A DNA stretch of 14,251 nt from Eggerthellaceae bacterium (GTDB lineage Bacteria; Actinomycetota; Coriobacteriia; Coriobacteriales; Eggerthellaceae). The notes under the pieces were generated by a model that saw nothing but the letters and a program-made list of their open reading frames with translations, did not search any database and was not told the origin of the DNA. The stretch spans positions 1-14,251 of the forward strand of contig CAAEDC010000014.1 of the NCBI GenBank assembly GCA_900754495.1, written 5' to 3'. The translations under genes and the position numbers were made by a program. This document shows, one piece after another, positions 7,309 through 14,092 of this stretch. Position 1 is the first letter of the stretch; each line of letters opens with the position of its first letter.

Positions 7309-10176
7309 GTGCAGGACGGCATAGGCAACACGGTCTCCCTCATCGAGGCGTTCGAGCGGACCACGCGCAGGTTCCCTCAGCGGACGTGCTTCACGTTCGT
7401 CGAGGACGACGGCGCGGAGGTTGCCTATTCCTATCGCGAGGTCCGCATGCTCGCCGCCGCGCTCGCCTGGCATCTGCGCCATCGTGGGGTGCAGCGCGGC
7501 TCCGCGGTCGCGGTCGACCTGTCCAACGGGCCGATGTACGTGATGCTCCTTTTGGCGGCGGCGTACGGGGGGTTCTTCCTCGTTGCGCTCAACAACCGCC
7601 TGACCTCCGGCGAGAAGCTCACGCGCGTGCTGGAGCTGAAACGCGCGGCGGGGATCACGCCCGCTTACAGCGTCGATTCCGATGGCGTCAAGGCGCTCTA
7701 CGATCATGTGACGACGCTCCTGGCGGGCGAGGATCCGCGCACGCGCGGCAGCGAGCCGCGCGGCGGCAGGCGCGTGTTCGCAGGAGGATCGGCGCCCGAG
7801 CGCGCATCCCGCACCCATTCCGCGTTCTCCGGCAGGACGATCGCCGCCGAGGCGACCGCGCGCTCCACGCGTGCGCTGGGGCGGGCGAAGCCCGGGCGCG
7901 ACGCCCGTCGCCGCCAGGACGAGATGGACCGCCAGGACGCGGTCGAGCTCGTGATGCATTTCGCCGAGCGCACGAGCCGCACGTTCAGCATGGATGCCCG
8001 CGCCCTCGTCATGTTCACGTCCGGATCCACCGGCAAACCCAAAGCGGTTCCTCTGAGCTGGGCGAACCTATGCGGATCCGCCGAGGCGGCCAACCGCGCG
8101 CTCAGCCGTGCGGGCGAGGGCATGTGGCAGGCCGCCCTGCCGCTGTTCCATGTGGGCGGGTTCCAGGCCGTGGTGCGCAGCCTCCTCAACGGCTCGCCGT
8201 TCATCTTGTACCGGCGCTTCGACGCGCAACGTGTGCTGCAGGACGCCGCGCGCATGCACGCCACGCATGTCCCGGTGGTCGACAAGATGCTGCAGGACAT
8301 GCTGGATCTCGCGGAGCGGGCGGGCGACGCCTCCGTCGAGGCGCGGGCGCTGCGATCCTACCAGTGCATCCTGCTCGGCGGGGCGGCGGCCAACCCCAAG
8401 ACGCTCGAGCGCGTCGTGACGGCGCGGGCGCGCGTGTATGCGAGCTACGGCATGACCGAGACGTCCAGCCAGATCGCCAACGCGCTGGTCGACAAGCGCT
8501 TCGACGGCGGCATGAAACTGCTTTCGGGATACACGGTGCGCGTGGTCGACCCCGATGCGGAGGGCTTCGGCAAGCTCGCCGTGCGCGGCCCCGGCGTGAT
8601 CGCGGGCTACCTCAACGCGCACACGCCGCGCACCATGGACGGCTTCCTGCTGACCGGAGACACGGCCGCTTTCGAGAACGGCTATCTTTACCTGCGGGAA
8701 CGCACGCAGGACATGTTCGTGTCCGGCGGCGAGAACGTCTATCCCGCCCAGATCCGCAACGCGCTCCTCCGCCTGCCCGACGTGAGCGACGCCCATGTGT
8801 TCGGCGCGCCTGATGAGACGTGGGGACGCAGGCCGGTCGCCTTCGTCGAAAGCATGCGGGATGATCTGCCGTCGGCGGGAGAGATCCTGCACGACTTGGC
8901 GCCTGCGCTCTCCAAGCTGTACCTTCCGCGCGAGGTGTACGTGACGCGCCGTCTGCCCCGCACGGGCATCGGCAAGATCGACCGCACGGCGATCGAACGG
9001 CGATGGGAGCAGCGCATCGACGTCGAAAGCGTCACCCTGCATCGCATCCGCTTGCCGTTCAAAACGCCTTTCGCGACGGCCCGCGGCGTGCTGACGCACC
9101 GCGACTCGCTCATCGTCGAGGTGCGCGACCGCCAGGGCAGGACCGGCCTGGGCGAGTGCGTGGCGTTCGCGACCGATTGGTACCTGCCCGAGATCCTGGA
9201 CGATGACGAGCGTGTGCTGCGCGAGGTGCTGGCGCCGGCGGCGGTGCACGAGGTGTACCTGCATCCCAGCGAGGCGGGCGCCTCGTTCGCCACCAAACGC
9301 GCGGCGGTGCGCTATCCCCTGGCGCGCGGCGCCATCGAGCCGGCGCTGTGGGATCTGTACGGCAAGATCGCCGGCAAGCCGCTTTGGCGGCTCATCGGCG
9401 GATCGGCGTCGAGCCCCGCGGCGGTGCCGGCGGGCGCCGTGGTTGGGATCGGCTCTTCGGAGCAGACCGTCGAGGCGGTGCGCCGCTGCGTCCAGGCGGG
9501 CTACAAGCGCGTGAAGCTCAAGGTTGCCCCGGGCGAGCCCGTCAAGGCGGCCCTTGCGGTGCGCGCCGCATTCCCCCAGCTCATGATCACACTGGATGCC
9601 AACCAGAGCTTCATTGAGGAGGATCGCGACCAGCTGCGGCTTTTGGACGGATGCAGCGCTGCTTGGATCGAGGAACCCCTCGACCCCCTGCGCGCGCCCA
9701 TGAGCGGGCCGCGGGATATCCTCGCGCGTCTGGCGCGGCTGCAACGCGGCATGAACACGCCCATCTGCCTGGACGAGTCGATCGTCAAGCCGGGTGACGC
9801 CGCGCGGGCGCTCCGCCATCCCGGCCTGCGCTGCTATGCGCTGAAGATCGCGAAATGGGGCGGCGTGCAGCCGGCGTTGGAGTTCGCCGCGGCGGCGATG
9901 GAGCGCGGCTGCACCGTCTGGATGGGCGGGATGTACGACACCGGCATCTCCAAACGGCTTCACGCCGCGTTCGAGATGCTTCCCGGCATCGACGCGCCCG
10001 GCGACATCGGCGCGACGTCGCGGTACTTCCCGGTGGATATCTGCGATCCCGTCTACGAGGCTCCTGGCGGCTTGATCTCGCTCAATCCCGCCGGGCATCG
10101 CCACGGCATCGGGTGCGACCTCGACCGCGATGCTCTCGAGAAAGTCCTGGTCCGAAGCGTCACCATCAAAGGCTAG
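7309..10176 (+). CDS. menE-menC: Fused o-succinylbenzoate-CoA ligase and o-succinylbenzoate synthase MenE-MenC (955 aa)
   Basis: Two consecutive menaquinone enzymes in one reading frame. MenE (about 1-570) is an adenylate-forming ligase: FTSGSTGKPKAVPLSW (236-251), ASYGMTETSSQIAN (378-391), LLTGDTAAF, RTQDMFVSGGENVYP (465-479) and the C-terminal lysine K556 in RTGIGKIDRT. MenC (about 574-955) is an enolase-superfamily dehydratase of the NSAR/OSBS branch: KRVKLKVAPG with acid/base K738, metal ligands D763 (LDANQSF), E788 (WIEEPL) and D822 (LDES), and second base K846 (LKIAKWGG). All key residues are present in both halves, so both should be active. There is hardly any linker. An Arg/Ala-rich insert of about 70 residues (140-210) splits MenE before its P-loop. 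The GTG start is tentative, with only GGAG (7303-7306) close by; GAGGCGG (7291-7297) is 11 nt away. MenC makes the substrate that MenE activates and menB uses next. Confidence 0.93.
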   Translation: MQDGIGNTVSLIEAFERTTRRFPQRTCFTFVEDDGAEVAYSYREVRMLAAALAWHLRHRGVQRGSAVAVDLSNGPMYVMLLLAAAYGGFFLVALNNRLTSGEKLTRVLELKRAAGITPAYSVDSDGVKALYDHVTTLLAGEDPRTRGSEPRGGRRVFAGGSAPERASRTHSAFSGRTIAAEATARSTRALGRAKPGRDARRRQDEMDRQDAVELVMHFAERTSRTFSMDARALVMFTSGSTGKPKAVPLSWANLCGSAEAANRALSRAGEGMWQAALPLFHVGGFQAVVRSLLNGSPFILYRRFDAQRVLQDAARMHATHVPVVDKMLQDMLDLAERAGDASVEARALRSYQCILLGGAAANPKTLERVVTARARVYASYGMTETSSQIANALVDKRFDGGMKLLSGYTVRVVDPDAEGFGKLAVRGPGVIAGYLNAHTPRTMDGFLLTGDTAAFENGYLYLRERTQDMFVSGGENVYPAQIRNALLRLPDVSDAHVFGAPDETWGRRPVAFVESMRDDLPSAGEILHDLAPALSKLYLPREVYVTRRLPRTGIGKIDRTAIERRWEQRIDVESVTLHRIRLPFKTPFATARGVLTHRDSLIVEVRDRQGRTGLGECVAFATDWYLPEILDDDERVLREVLAPAAVHEVYLHPSEAGASFATKRAAVRYPLARGAIEPALWDLYGKIAGKPLWRLIGGSASSPAAVPAGAVVGIGSSEQTVEAVRRCVQAGYKRVKLKVAPGEPVKAALAVRAAFPQLMITLDANQSFIEEDRDQLRLLDGCSAAWIEEPLDPLRAPMSGPRDILARLARLQRGMNTPICLDESIVKPGDAARALRHPGLRCYALKIAKWGGVQPALEFAAAAMERGCTVWMGGMYDTGISKRLHAAFEMLPGIDAPGDIGATSRYFPVDICDPVYEAPGGLISLNPAGHRHGIGCDLDRDALEKVLVRSVTIKG

Positions 10177-10236
10177 CGTCGATTTGCCACAAGCGCCCCG
10201 AAGCATCGATCCGTGTCGGGCAAGCGCCCCATAACG

Positions 10237-10259
10237 GTCGCCCGCACGGGGCGGGCGAC
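10237..10259. terminator. Strong hairpin between convergent menE-menC and yxeA ends
   Basis: GTCGCCCGC (10237-10245) and GCGGGCGAC (10251-10259) form a perfect 9-bp GC-rich stem with a 5-nt loop, placed between two convergent gene ends. No clear T-tract follows on either strand. A competing pairing exists: CCGTGtCGGGC (10211-10221) can pair with GCCCGCACGG (10240-10249) with one bulged base. The word CAAGCGCCCC also occurs twice (10190-10199 and 10221-10230). Confidence 0.45.
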
Positions 10260-10283
10260 AGCGACTTTGCGACGCGACGCTCC

Positions 10284-10628
10284 CTATGCCGCTAACGCCT
10301 CTCGTGCGGGTTCGGGCATCTCCTCCGGTTGAACTTCGGCCCAGCTGATCACGCCGCGAAACGGCATCGTTCTCAGTTCCAGATAGGCATCATCGCGCAG
10401 CTGGCGTGTCGCTTTGAACTCCACATCGTGCCGGTCGCCGTCTTCGTCGTAGGCATCGAGGCTGTATTCGTATTCGTCGGAGTCCTCCCCGGGCGGTTGG
10501 ACGCGTGCGTTGTCCACTTGAACGTACCAGCGCGCCGCGGTGCCCGTGTCGACCACGAAATGGTAAGCCACTCCTAATGCGACGAGAACCGCCAGGATGG
10601 GGATGCCGACAAGCAGCAGTTTCTTCAT
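10284..10628 (-). CDS. yxeA: YxeA family exported protein (114 aa)
   Basis: A small secreted or membrane-anchored protein. Residues 1-22 (MKKLLLVGIPILAVLVALGV...) form a Lys-Lys start and a hydrophobic signal or anchor. The rest matches the YxeA/DUF1093 pattern: WYVQVDNA, an acidic stretch, YEYSLDAYDEDGDRHDVEFKATRQL, AYLELRTMPFRGVISWAEVQPEEMPEPAREAL. The biochemical role of the family is not known to me. In Bacillus subtilis, yxeA sits with the yxdLM transporter genes under the YxdJK two-component system and responds to cationic peptides. Here there is no transporter next to it. The start follows the 32-codon hydrophobic peptide gene by 15 nt. A rather distant AGGACGG (10639-10645) overlaps that gene's stop codon, which suggests translational coupling. 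Confidence 0.8.
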   Translation of the reverse strand: MKKLLLVGIPILAVLVALGVAYHFVVDTGTAARWYVQVDNARVQPPGEDSDEYEYSLDAYDEDGDRHDVEFKATRQLRDDAYLELRTMPFRGVISWAEVQPEEMPEPAREALAA

Positions 10629-10643
10629 TGCTCGAAATCCGTC

Positions 10644-10742
10644 CTATCGGATTCTCTCGAGCACCGGCGCCTGCGACAAAAGGCACAATGCGATGAGGCC
10701 GAGCGCCGCGATCGGGGCGATGAGGTGAAGTGCGAGTTTCAT
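10644..10742 (-). CDS. Small hydrophobic peptide upstream of yxeA (32 aa)
   Basis: A complete ATG-to-TAG frame encoding a peptide that begins MKLALHLIAPIAALGLIALC and ends PVLERIR. Residues 3-22 form one clear transmembrane or signal-like segment with a short polar tail. The Shine-Dalgarno AAGGAG (10748-10753, minus strand) is 5 nt from the ATG, the best ribosome site in this part of the window and better than that of yxeA itself. The stop codon lies 15 nt before the yxeA ATG, so the two genes should share a transcript. Possible roles are a small membrane partner of YxeA or a translated leader that tunes yxeA. I do not recognise the peptide. Confidence 0.6.
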   Translation of the reverse strand: MKLALHLIAPIAALGLIALCLLSQAPVLERIR

Positions 10743-10772
10743 AAGGGCTCCTTCTTCTCGAGGTCGTTTCCG

Positions 10773-10838
10773 CGGAGCTGCTCTTCCGACGATCCGAGCC
10801 GTTCACAGGCGATCTCGGAATTGCTTCTCCGACGATCC
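10773..10838 (-). repeat. Two 23-bp imperfect direct repeats in the yxeA leader
   Basis: Read on the minus strand, GGATCGTCGGA occurs at 10838-10828 and 10795-10785, 43 bp apart. Similarity continues to 23 bp in each copy (19 of 23 identical). Each copy can fold as a small hairpin with a CGGA/TCCG stem. The repeats lie between the -10-like box and the small-peptide start, so they would be in the untranslated leader. They may be regulator sites or RNA structures. Confidence 0.5.
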
Positions 10839-10839
10839 A

Positions 10840-10845
10840 AGAATA
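10840..10845 (-). promoter_or_regulatory. Candidate -10 box of the yxeA operon
   Basis: TATTCT on the minus strand matches 4 of 6 bases of the consensus and starts 9 nt after the last GCAAGG hexamer. No good -35 box lies 16-18 nt upstream; that position is occupied by the hexamer array. This arrangement fits an activator-dependent promoter. Confidence 0.4.
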
Positions 10846-10854
10846 GAAACCCCA

Positions 10855-10882
10855 CCTTGCAGCAACCTTGCACGCGCCTTGC
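10855..10882 (-). promoter_or_regulatory. Triple GCAAGG hexamer array with 11-bp period, likely response-regulator operator
   Basis: On the minus strand the pattern is GCAAGG-N5-GCAAGG-N5-GCAAGG (hexamers at 10882-10877, 10871-10866 and 10860-10855), all three identical and exactly 11 bp apart. Hexamers spaced by 5 bp are the known geometry for tandem binding of OmpR/PhoB-family regulators. The array overlaps the expected -35 region of the -10-like TATTCT. No regulator gene is in the window, so the binding protein is unknown. Confidence 0.55.
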
Positions 10883-10974
10883 GGTTCGGTTTCATTTGGC
10901 CACGCTGCATCCAGTGCTGTCCTATGGGGAGCCAAGGGGAGGGCCCGCATGCTGCGAGTTCACTGCCACAACGT

Positions 10975-11009
10975 CGAAACGGCGGTTTGCGCTGGCGTTT
11001 CGCCTTTTT
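10975..11009 (+). terminator. Stem-loop with T-run upstream of the corC-like gene
   Basis: CGAAACG (10975-10981) pairs with CGTTTCG (10996-11002), with further inner pairs, and CCTTTTT follows. This is the form of a weak intrinsic terminator on the + strand, perhaps an attenuator of the downstream gene. The shorter GGCG-ttt-CGCC hairpin (10994-11004) is an alternative fold. The same stretch also reads as a promoter: TTGCGC (10987-10992), 16 nt, then TATATG (11009-11014). Both readings are weak. The rest of the 383-nt gap 10743-11125 holds the yxeA control region and an unremarkable 5' leader. Confidence 0.35.
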
Positions 11010-11125
11010 ATATGGCTTTTAGGGGAAATGCGGGGGTGTGGTGGCGGGAGATTGAGAAAATAAGAAGGTCGTGCGGTTTCGCGCCGCGCGCGTGCTTGAT
11101 CCCGAAGTAAGGAGTTTGTCCCTGT

Positions 11126-12457
11126 ATGTCCATCGCCGTTAGCCTCGGTCTTGTCGTCGTGTTCCTCATCATGAACGCGTTCTTCGTCATCGCGGAGTTC
11201 GCGTTGGTCCGCGTCCGCAAATCGCAGCTCGAGCTTGCGATCGACGAAGGCAAGCCGGGCGCCAAGAACGCCATGAAGATCGCCGAGAACGTCAACGCCT
11301 ACCTGTCCGCCTGCCAGCTGGGCATCACGTTGGCGTCGCTGGCGCTGGGCTGGTTGGGCGAGCCCGCCATCTCCAAGCTGTTCGAGCCCCTGTTCACGAT
11401 GCTCGGCCTGCCCGAGGCGGCCATCGTCGCCATCAGCGTGGCGATCGGCTACTTCATCATGACGACGCTGCACGTCGTCGTCGGCGAGCTCATCCCCAAA
11501 TCGTTCGCCATCTTCGCCACCGAGCGCTGGGCGCTGCGCACGGCCACGCCGCTGATCTGGTTCTACCGCATCACCTTCCCCATCATGCTGCTGTTCAACG
11601 GCATCACCAACGCCGTCGTGCGCCTCACCGGCCACGACCCCGCCAACGAGCATGACGTGTACACCGGCGAGGAGATCCAGCTGCTGATCGACGAGAGCAC
11701 CGAAAGCGGTCTCATCGATCCCGAGCAGAACGAGTTCGTGGACAACATCTTCGATCTGGGCGACAAGGACGCCGAGGCCATCATGACGCCACGCATGGAC
11801 GTGGTGTGCGTCGACCTGGAGAACTCGCTGGAGGAGAACCTGCAGGTCATCCAGCAGTACAAGTATACGCGCTATCCCGTGTGCCGCGGCCACAAGGACC
11901 GCATCGTGGGCTTCGTGCATGTGAAGGATCTCTACACCATGCCGCACGGCTCGACGGTGAACGACCTGAACATCCGCTCGATCGAGGCGGTGCCCGAGGG
12001 CATGTCCATCGCGAAGCTGCTGCAGACGCTGCAGGCAAAGCGCACCAAGATCGCCGTGGTGATCGACGAGCACGGCGGCACGGCGGGCATCGTGACGATG
12101 AGCGACATCATCGAGCAGATCGTCGGCCGCATCGACGACGAGTTCGTGCACGACGACGACCAGGACGCCGTGCGCATGGAGGACGGCAGCTACCTGCTCG
12201 AGGGGACCATGCCGATCGATGACTTGGTCGAGCTGATGGACTTCACCCCCGAGGAAGCCGCCGAGTGCGAGACGGCGGCGGGTCTGCTGCTCGCGCTGTT
12301 CGACCGCATCCCCCAGGCGGGCGACACGGTGGAGATCGAGCACGCGGACGCGCGCGAGATCACCCACGTCAAGTTCAGCGTCGTGATGATGGACCGCCTG
12401 CGCATCGACAAGATCCGCATGTCGGTCAAGACGGTCGCGAGGGAGGAGGACGAGTAG
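11126..12457 (+). CDS. CorC/HlyC-type hemolysin family protein, DUF21-CBS-CorC (443 aa)
   Basis: An integral membrane protein of the CNNM/CorC group, whose members are linked to magnesium or other cation transport and, by old naming, hemolysin. Domain order: DUF21/CNNM membrane domain (about 1-175) with hydrophobic segments near 3-28, 60-80, 95-120 and 140-165 and the motif GELIPKSFAIFA; acidic linker TGEEIQLLIDESTESGLIDPEQ; two CBS repeats (about 217-335) with IMTPRMDVVCVD, TRYPVCRG, GFVHVKDL and VVIDEHGGTAGIVTMSDIIEQIVG; and the C-terminal CorC_HlyC domain (350-435) with YLLEGTMPIDDL and HVKFSVVMMDRLRIDKIRM. The length is typical. CBS pairs of this family can bind adenine nucleotides. AAGGAG (11109-11114) is 11 nt from the ATG, longer than usual; I found no better in-frame start. 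It is a single-gene transcript closed by a strong terminator. Confidence 0.93.
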   Translation: MSIAVSLGLVVVFLIMNAFFVIAEFALVRVRKSQLELAIDEGKPGAKNAMKIAENVNAYLSACQLGITLASLALGWLGEPAISKLFEPLFTMLGLPEAAIVAISVAIGYFIMTTLHVVVGELIPKSFAIFATERWALRTATPLIWFYRITFPIMLLFNGITNAVVRLTGHDPANEHDVYTGEEIQLLIDESTESGLIDPEQNEFVDNIFDLGDKDAEAIMTPRMDVVCVDLENSLEENLQVIQQYKYTRYPVCRGHKDRIVGFVHVKDLYTMPHGSTVNDLNIRSIEAVPEGMSIAKLLQTLQAKRTKIAVVIDEHGGTAGIVTMSDIIEQIVGRIDDEFVHDDDQDAVRMEDGSYLLEGTMPIDDLVELMDFTPEEAAECETAAGLLLALFDRIPQAGDTVEIEHADAREITHVKFSVVMMDRLRIDKIRMSVKTVAREEDE

Positions 12458-12495
12458 CGTCCGACGCTGCCGTTTCCCCGCCTGGCATCGAAGCG

Positions 12496-12531
12496 CGCCG
12501 GCATCGCTTGTTGCGGTGCCGGCGTTTTTTT
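12496..12531 (+). terminator. Intrinsic terminator after the corC-like gene
   Basis: CGCCGGCATCGC (12496-12507) pairs with GCGGTGCCGGCG (12513-12524) as a 12-bp stem with one T-G pair and a 5-nt loop, followed by seven T (12525-12531). It lies 39 nt after the stop codon. It has no T-tract on the minus strand, so it serves the + strand only. Confidence 0.92.
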
Positions 12532-12588
12532 GCGCGGAAACCGGCCGGGTGAAATAGCACCTTGCGGGTGATCGTTTGGGCCGTTTCG

Positions 12589-13386
12589 CTATTCCATCGT
12601 CACGCCGGCGAACCGCTCGGCGTTGCGCCAGGTGAGCTTTTCCATCTCGTCGTCGGTGAATCCGCACGACGCCAGCACGGCGTACTCGCAGTTGGGGTTC
12701 CACATGGGGAAATCCGATCCGAACATCACGCGGTCGACGCCCCACATGCGCACCAACTCGCCGAAGCGGCGCGCGCCCACGAACGGAAGCGTGCTGGATG
12801 CGTCGACGAACAGTCGCTCGGCATGCAGCACATCGTAGCCGATGTCGGGGATGAAGCAGCCTGCCAGATGCGCGCCGTTCACCACCAGGTCGGGGAAGGT
12901 TCGCAGGACGTTCTTCAGCCGCCGCGGATGCGAGAAATCGTGGCGGAAGTCGCCGGTGTGCACCACCAGCGGCAGCTCACGCGCTTCCATGATCTCGTAG
13001 ACGGCCATCAGGCGCGGATCGTCCATGTCCACTTCCTGCGTGTCGGGATGCAGCTTCACGCCATGAAGCCCCAGCTCGATCATGCGGTCGATTTCCGCCT
13101 CGGGGTCCTCGAAATCCTGGTGCATGGTGCCGAATCCGATGAACTCGGGATGCAGCTTGCATTGCTCGGAGATGAAGTTGTTGATGGAGGTGACCGCATG
13201 AGCCGTGGTGGCGACCGAATGCACGATGAAGTGCGTGATGGGCGTGCCCTCGCACTCGGCGAGCAGCGCCTCGGGGGTGCCGTGCTGATTCTCCATCGGG
13301 ATGTTGTAGAACTGGCTGATAGCCGACACCGCGCGGGCGGCGATCTTGTTGGGGTAGATATGCGCGTGAGAGTCGATGACTGCCAT
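12589..13386 (-). CDS. Amidohydrolase family protein, TIM-barrel metal-dependent hydrolase (265 aa)
   Basis: A metal-dependent hydrolase or decarboxylase of the amidohydrolase-2 type (the group of ACMSD-like enzymes); the substrate cannot be told from sequence. Metal and active-site motifs: IDSHAHIYP (H7, H9), GLHGVKLHPD (107-115), LPLVVHTGD (H143), VVNGAHLAG (H173) and VMFGSDFPMW (D225). The full barrel is present and a C-terminal helix (TDDEMEKLTWRNAERFAGV) completes the family pattern. The ATG at 13386 is chosen because GGAGGAA (13392-13398) lies 5 nt upstream and the protein then starts MAVIDSHAH. The longer open frame up to 13641 gives low-complexity sequence without homology. It is convergent with the corC-like gene and has a long, gene-free upstream region. 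Confidence 0.9.
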   Translation of the reverse strand: MAVIDSHAHIYPNKIAARAVSAISQFYNIPMENQHGTPEALLAECEGTPITHFIVHSVATTAHAVTSINNFISEQCKLHPEFIGFGTMHQDFEDPEAEIDRMIELGLHGVKLHPDTQEVDMDDPRLMAVYEIMEARELPLVVHTGDFRHDFSHPRRLKNVLRTFPDLVVNGAHLAGCFIPDIGYDVLHAERLFVDASSTLPFVGARRFGELVRMWGVDRVMFGSDFPMWNPNCEYAVLASCGFTDDEMEKLTWRNAERFAGVTME

Positions 13387-13504
13387 GGTGGTTCCTCCGG
13401 TATGCGAAAAAGCGTGTCGCGATGATGCCGATGCGGCCGTCGCTGCGAAGGTCGGCGGCGAGCCATGCGGCGGGATACGCTGCGAGCCAAGTATTCCGCA
13501 CGCG

Positions 13505-13510
13505 ATTGTA
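13505..13510 (-). promoter_or_regulatory. Candidate -10 box of the amidohydrolase gene
   Basis: TACAAT on the minus strand matches 5 of 6 consensus bases and lies about 120 nt before the ATG. No clear -35 box is seen. The spacer contains a small palindrome, CGCTG-agggg-CAGCG (13512-13526), that could be an operator. Confidence 0.35.
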
Positions 13511-13567
13511 CCGCTGAGGGGCAGCGCGGAAGTTTGCCGGCAGATGAAATATCGGGGACGAAGGGCC

Positions 13568-13624
13568 GCGATCCAGCATGTGTTCGGCGATCCAACCTGC
13601 GCCTGGCGATCCAACCTGTGTCCA
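13568..13624. repeat. Three tandem 19-bp repeats
   Basis: GCGATCCA begins at 13568, 13587 and 13606, an exact 19-bp period. Units two and three share their first 13 bases (GCGATCCAACCTG); unit one is more divergent (GCGATCCAGCATG). The array is in the 512-nt gene-free stretch 13387-13898, about 180 nt upstream of the amidohydrolase start. It may be a regulator-binding array or a degenerate small satellite. Confidence 0.6.
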
Positions 13625-13674
13625 TAAAGCCGCAAAACCACGCCTTATTCCCGTTTGCACCCGGTCGCGGTCTT

Positions 13675-13740
13675 CTTTTGATCACTTCTTCCCAAATCGA
13701 CCGTATTTTGGAGGCATATTTGGGAAGAAGTGCTCAAAAG
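13675..13740. repeat. 23-bp inverted repeat with one mismatch
   Basis: Bases 13675-13697 are the reverse complement of 13718-13740 at 22 of 23 positions; the inner 15 bp (CACTTCTTCCCAAAT and its complement) are perfect. The loop is 20 nt. The element is AT-rich compared with its surroundings and has no T-tract after it, so it does not look like a terminator. It could be a dispersed palindromic element or the ends of a small mobile remnant. Confidence 0.7.
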
Positions 13741-13825
13741 TTGCATCCGCTGTTCGCGGGCGACGGCAAACACGGCCGCTTGGATTGCCTGTTTGTGTGT
13801 GTTGCGTGAATTGCAATGATTTGGT

Positions 13826-13854
13826 TTGCTTGTATCGTCAGCGCAGTGTAACAT
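13826..13854 (+). promoter_or_regulatory. Candidate tRNA promoter
   Basis: TTGCTT (13826-13831), a 17-nt spacer and TAACAT (13849-13854) form a fair sigma-70-type promoter. Transcription would start near 13861 and run through a hairpin (13864-13887, CCGA-TTGCTT/AAGCAA-TCGG with a 2-nt bulge), the partial tRNA copy and the intact tRNA. Confidence 0.4.
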
Positions 13855-13898
13855 TCTCTCTTGCCGATTTTGCTTGTAAGCAATCGGTAAACATCTAC

Positions 13899-13942
<44 letters not shown>

Positions 13943-13972
13943 AGCAACATTGACAACTTAGTTTCTAGAAAT

Positions 13973-14049
<77 letters not shown>

Positions 14050-14058
14050 TAAAACACC

Positions 14059-14090
14059 AGGTCAGAGGCTAAATCCTCTGGCCTTTTTTA
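14059..14090 (+). terminator. Intrinsic terminator after tRNA-fMet
   Basis: AGGTCAGAGG (14059-14068) pairs with CCTCTGGCCT (14075-14084), with one T-G pair and a 6-nt loop. It is followed by TTTTT, starting 9 nt after the tRNA. Confidence 0.88.
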
Positions 14091-14092
14091 TT

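Noticed and set aside
8068..10206. Minus-strand open frame of 712 codons opposite menE-menC
   Set aside because: Antisense shadow of a gene whose catalytic motifs are intact in both halves; composition is low complexity.
10922..12745. Minus-strand open frame of 607 codons opposite the corC-like gene
   Set aside because: Asp/His/Val/Ala/Leu-rich shadow frame that runs through a strong terminator and the end of the amidohydrolase gene.
13568..13624. CRISPR-like array
   Set aside because: Units are adjacent without spacers, only 19 bp long, and no cas genes are present.
13387..13641. N-terminal extension of the amidohydrolase
   Set aside because: The added 85 residues are low complexity, cover the tandem repeats, and lack a ribosome site; the internal ATG at 13386 has an excellent one.
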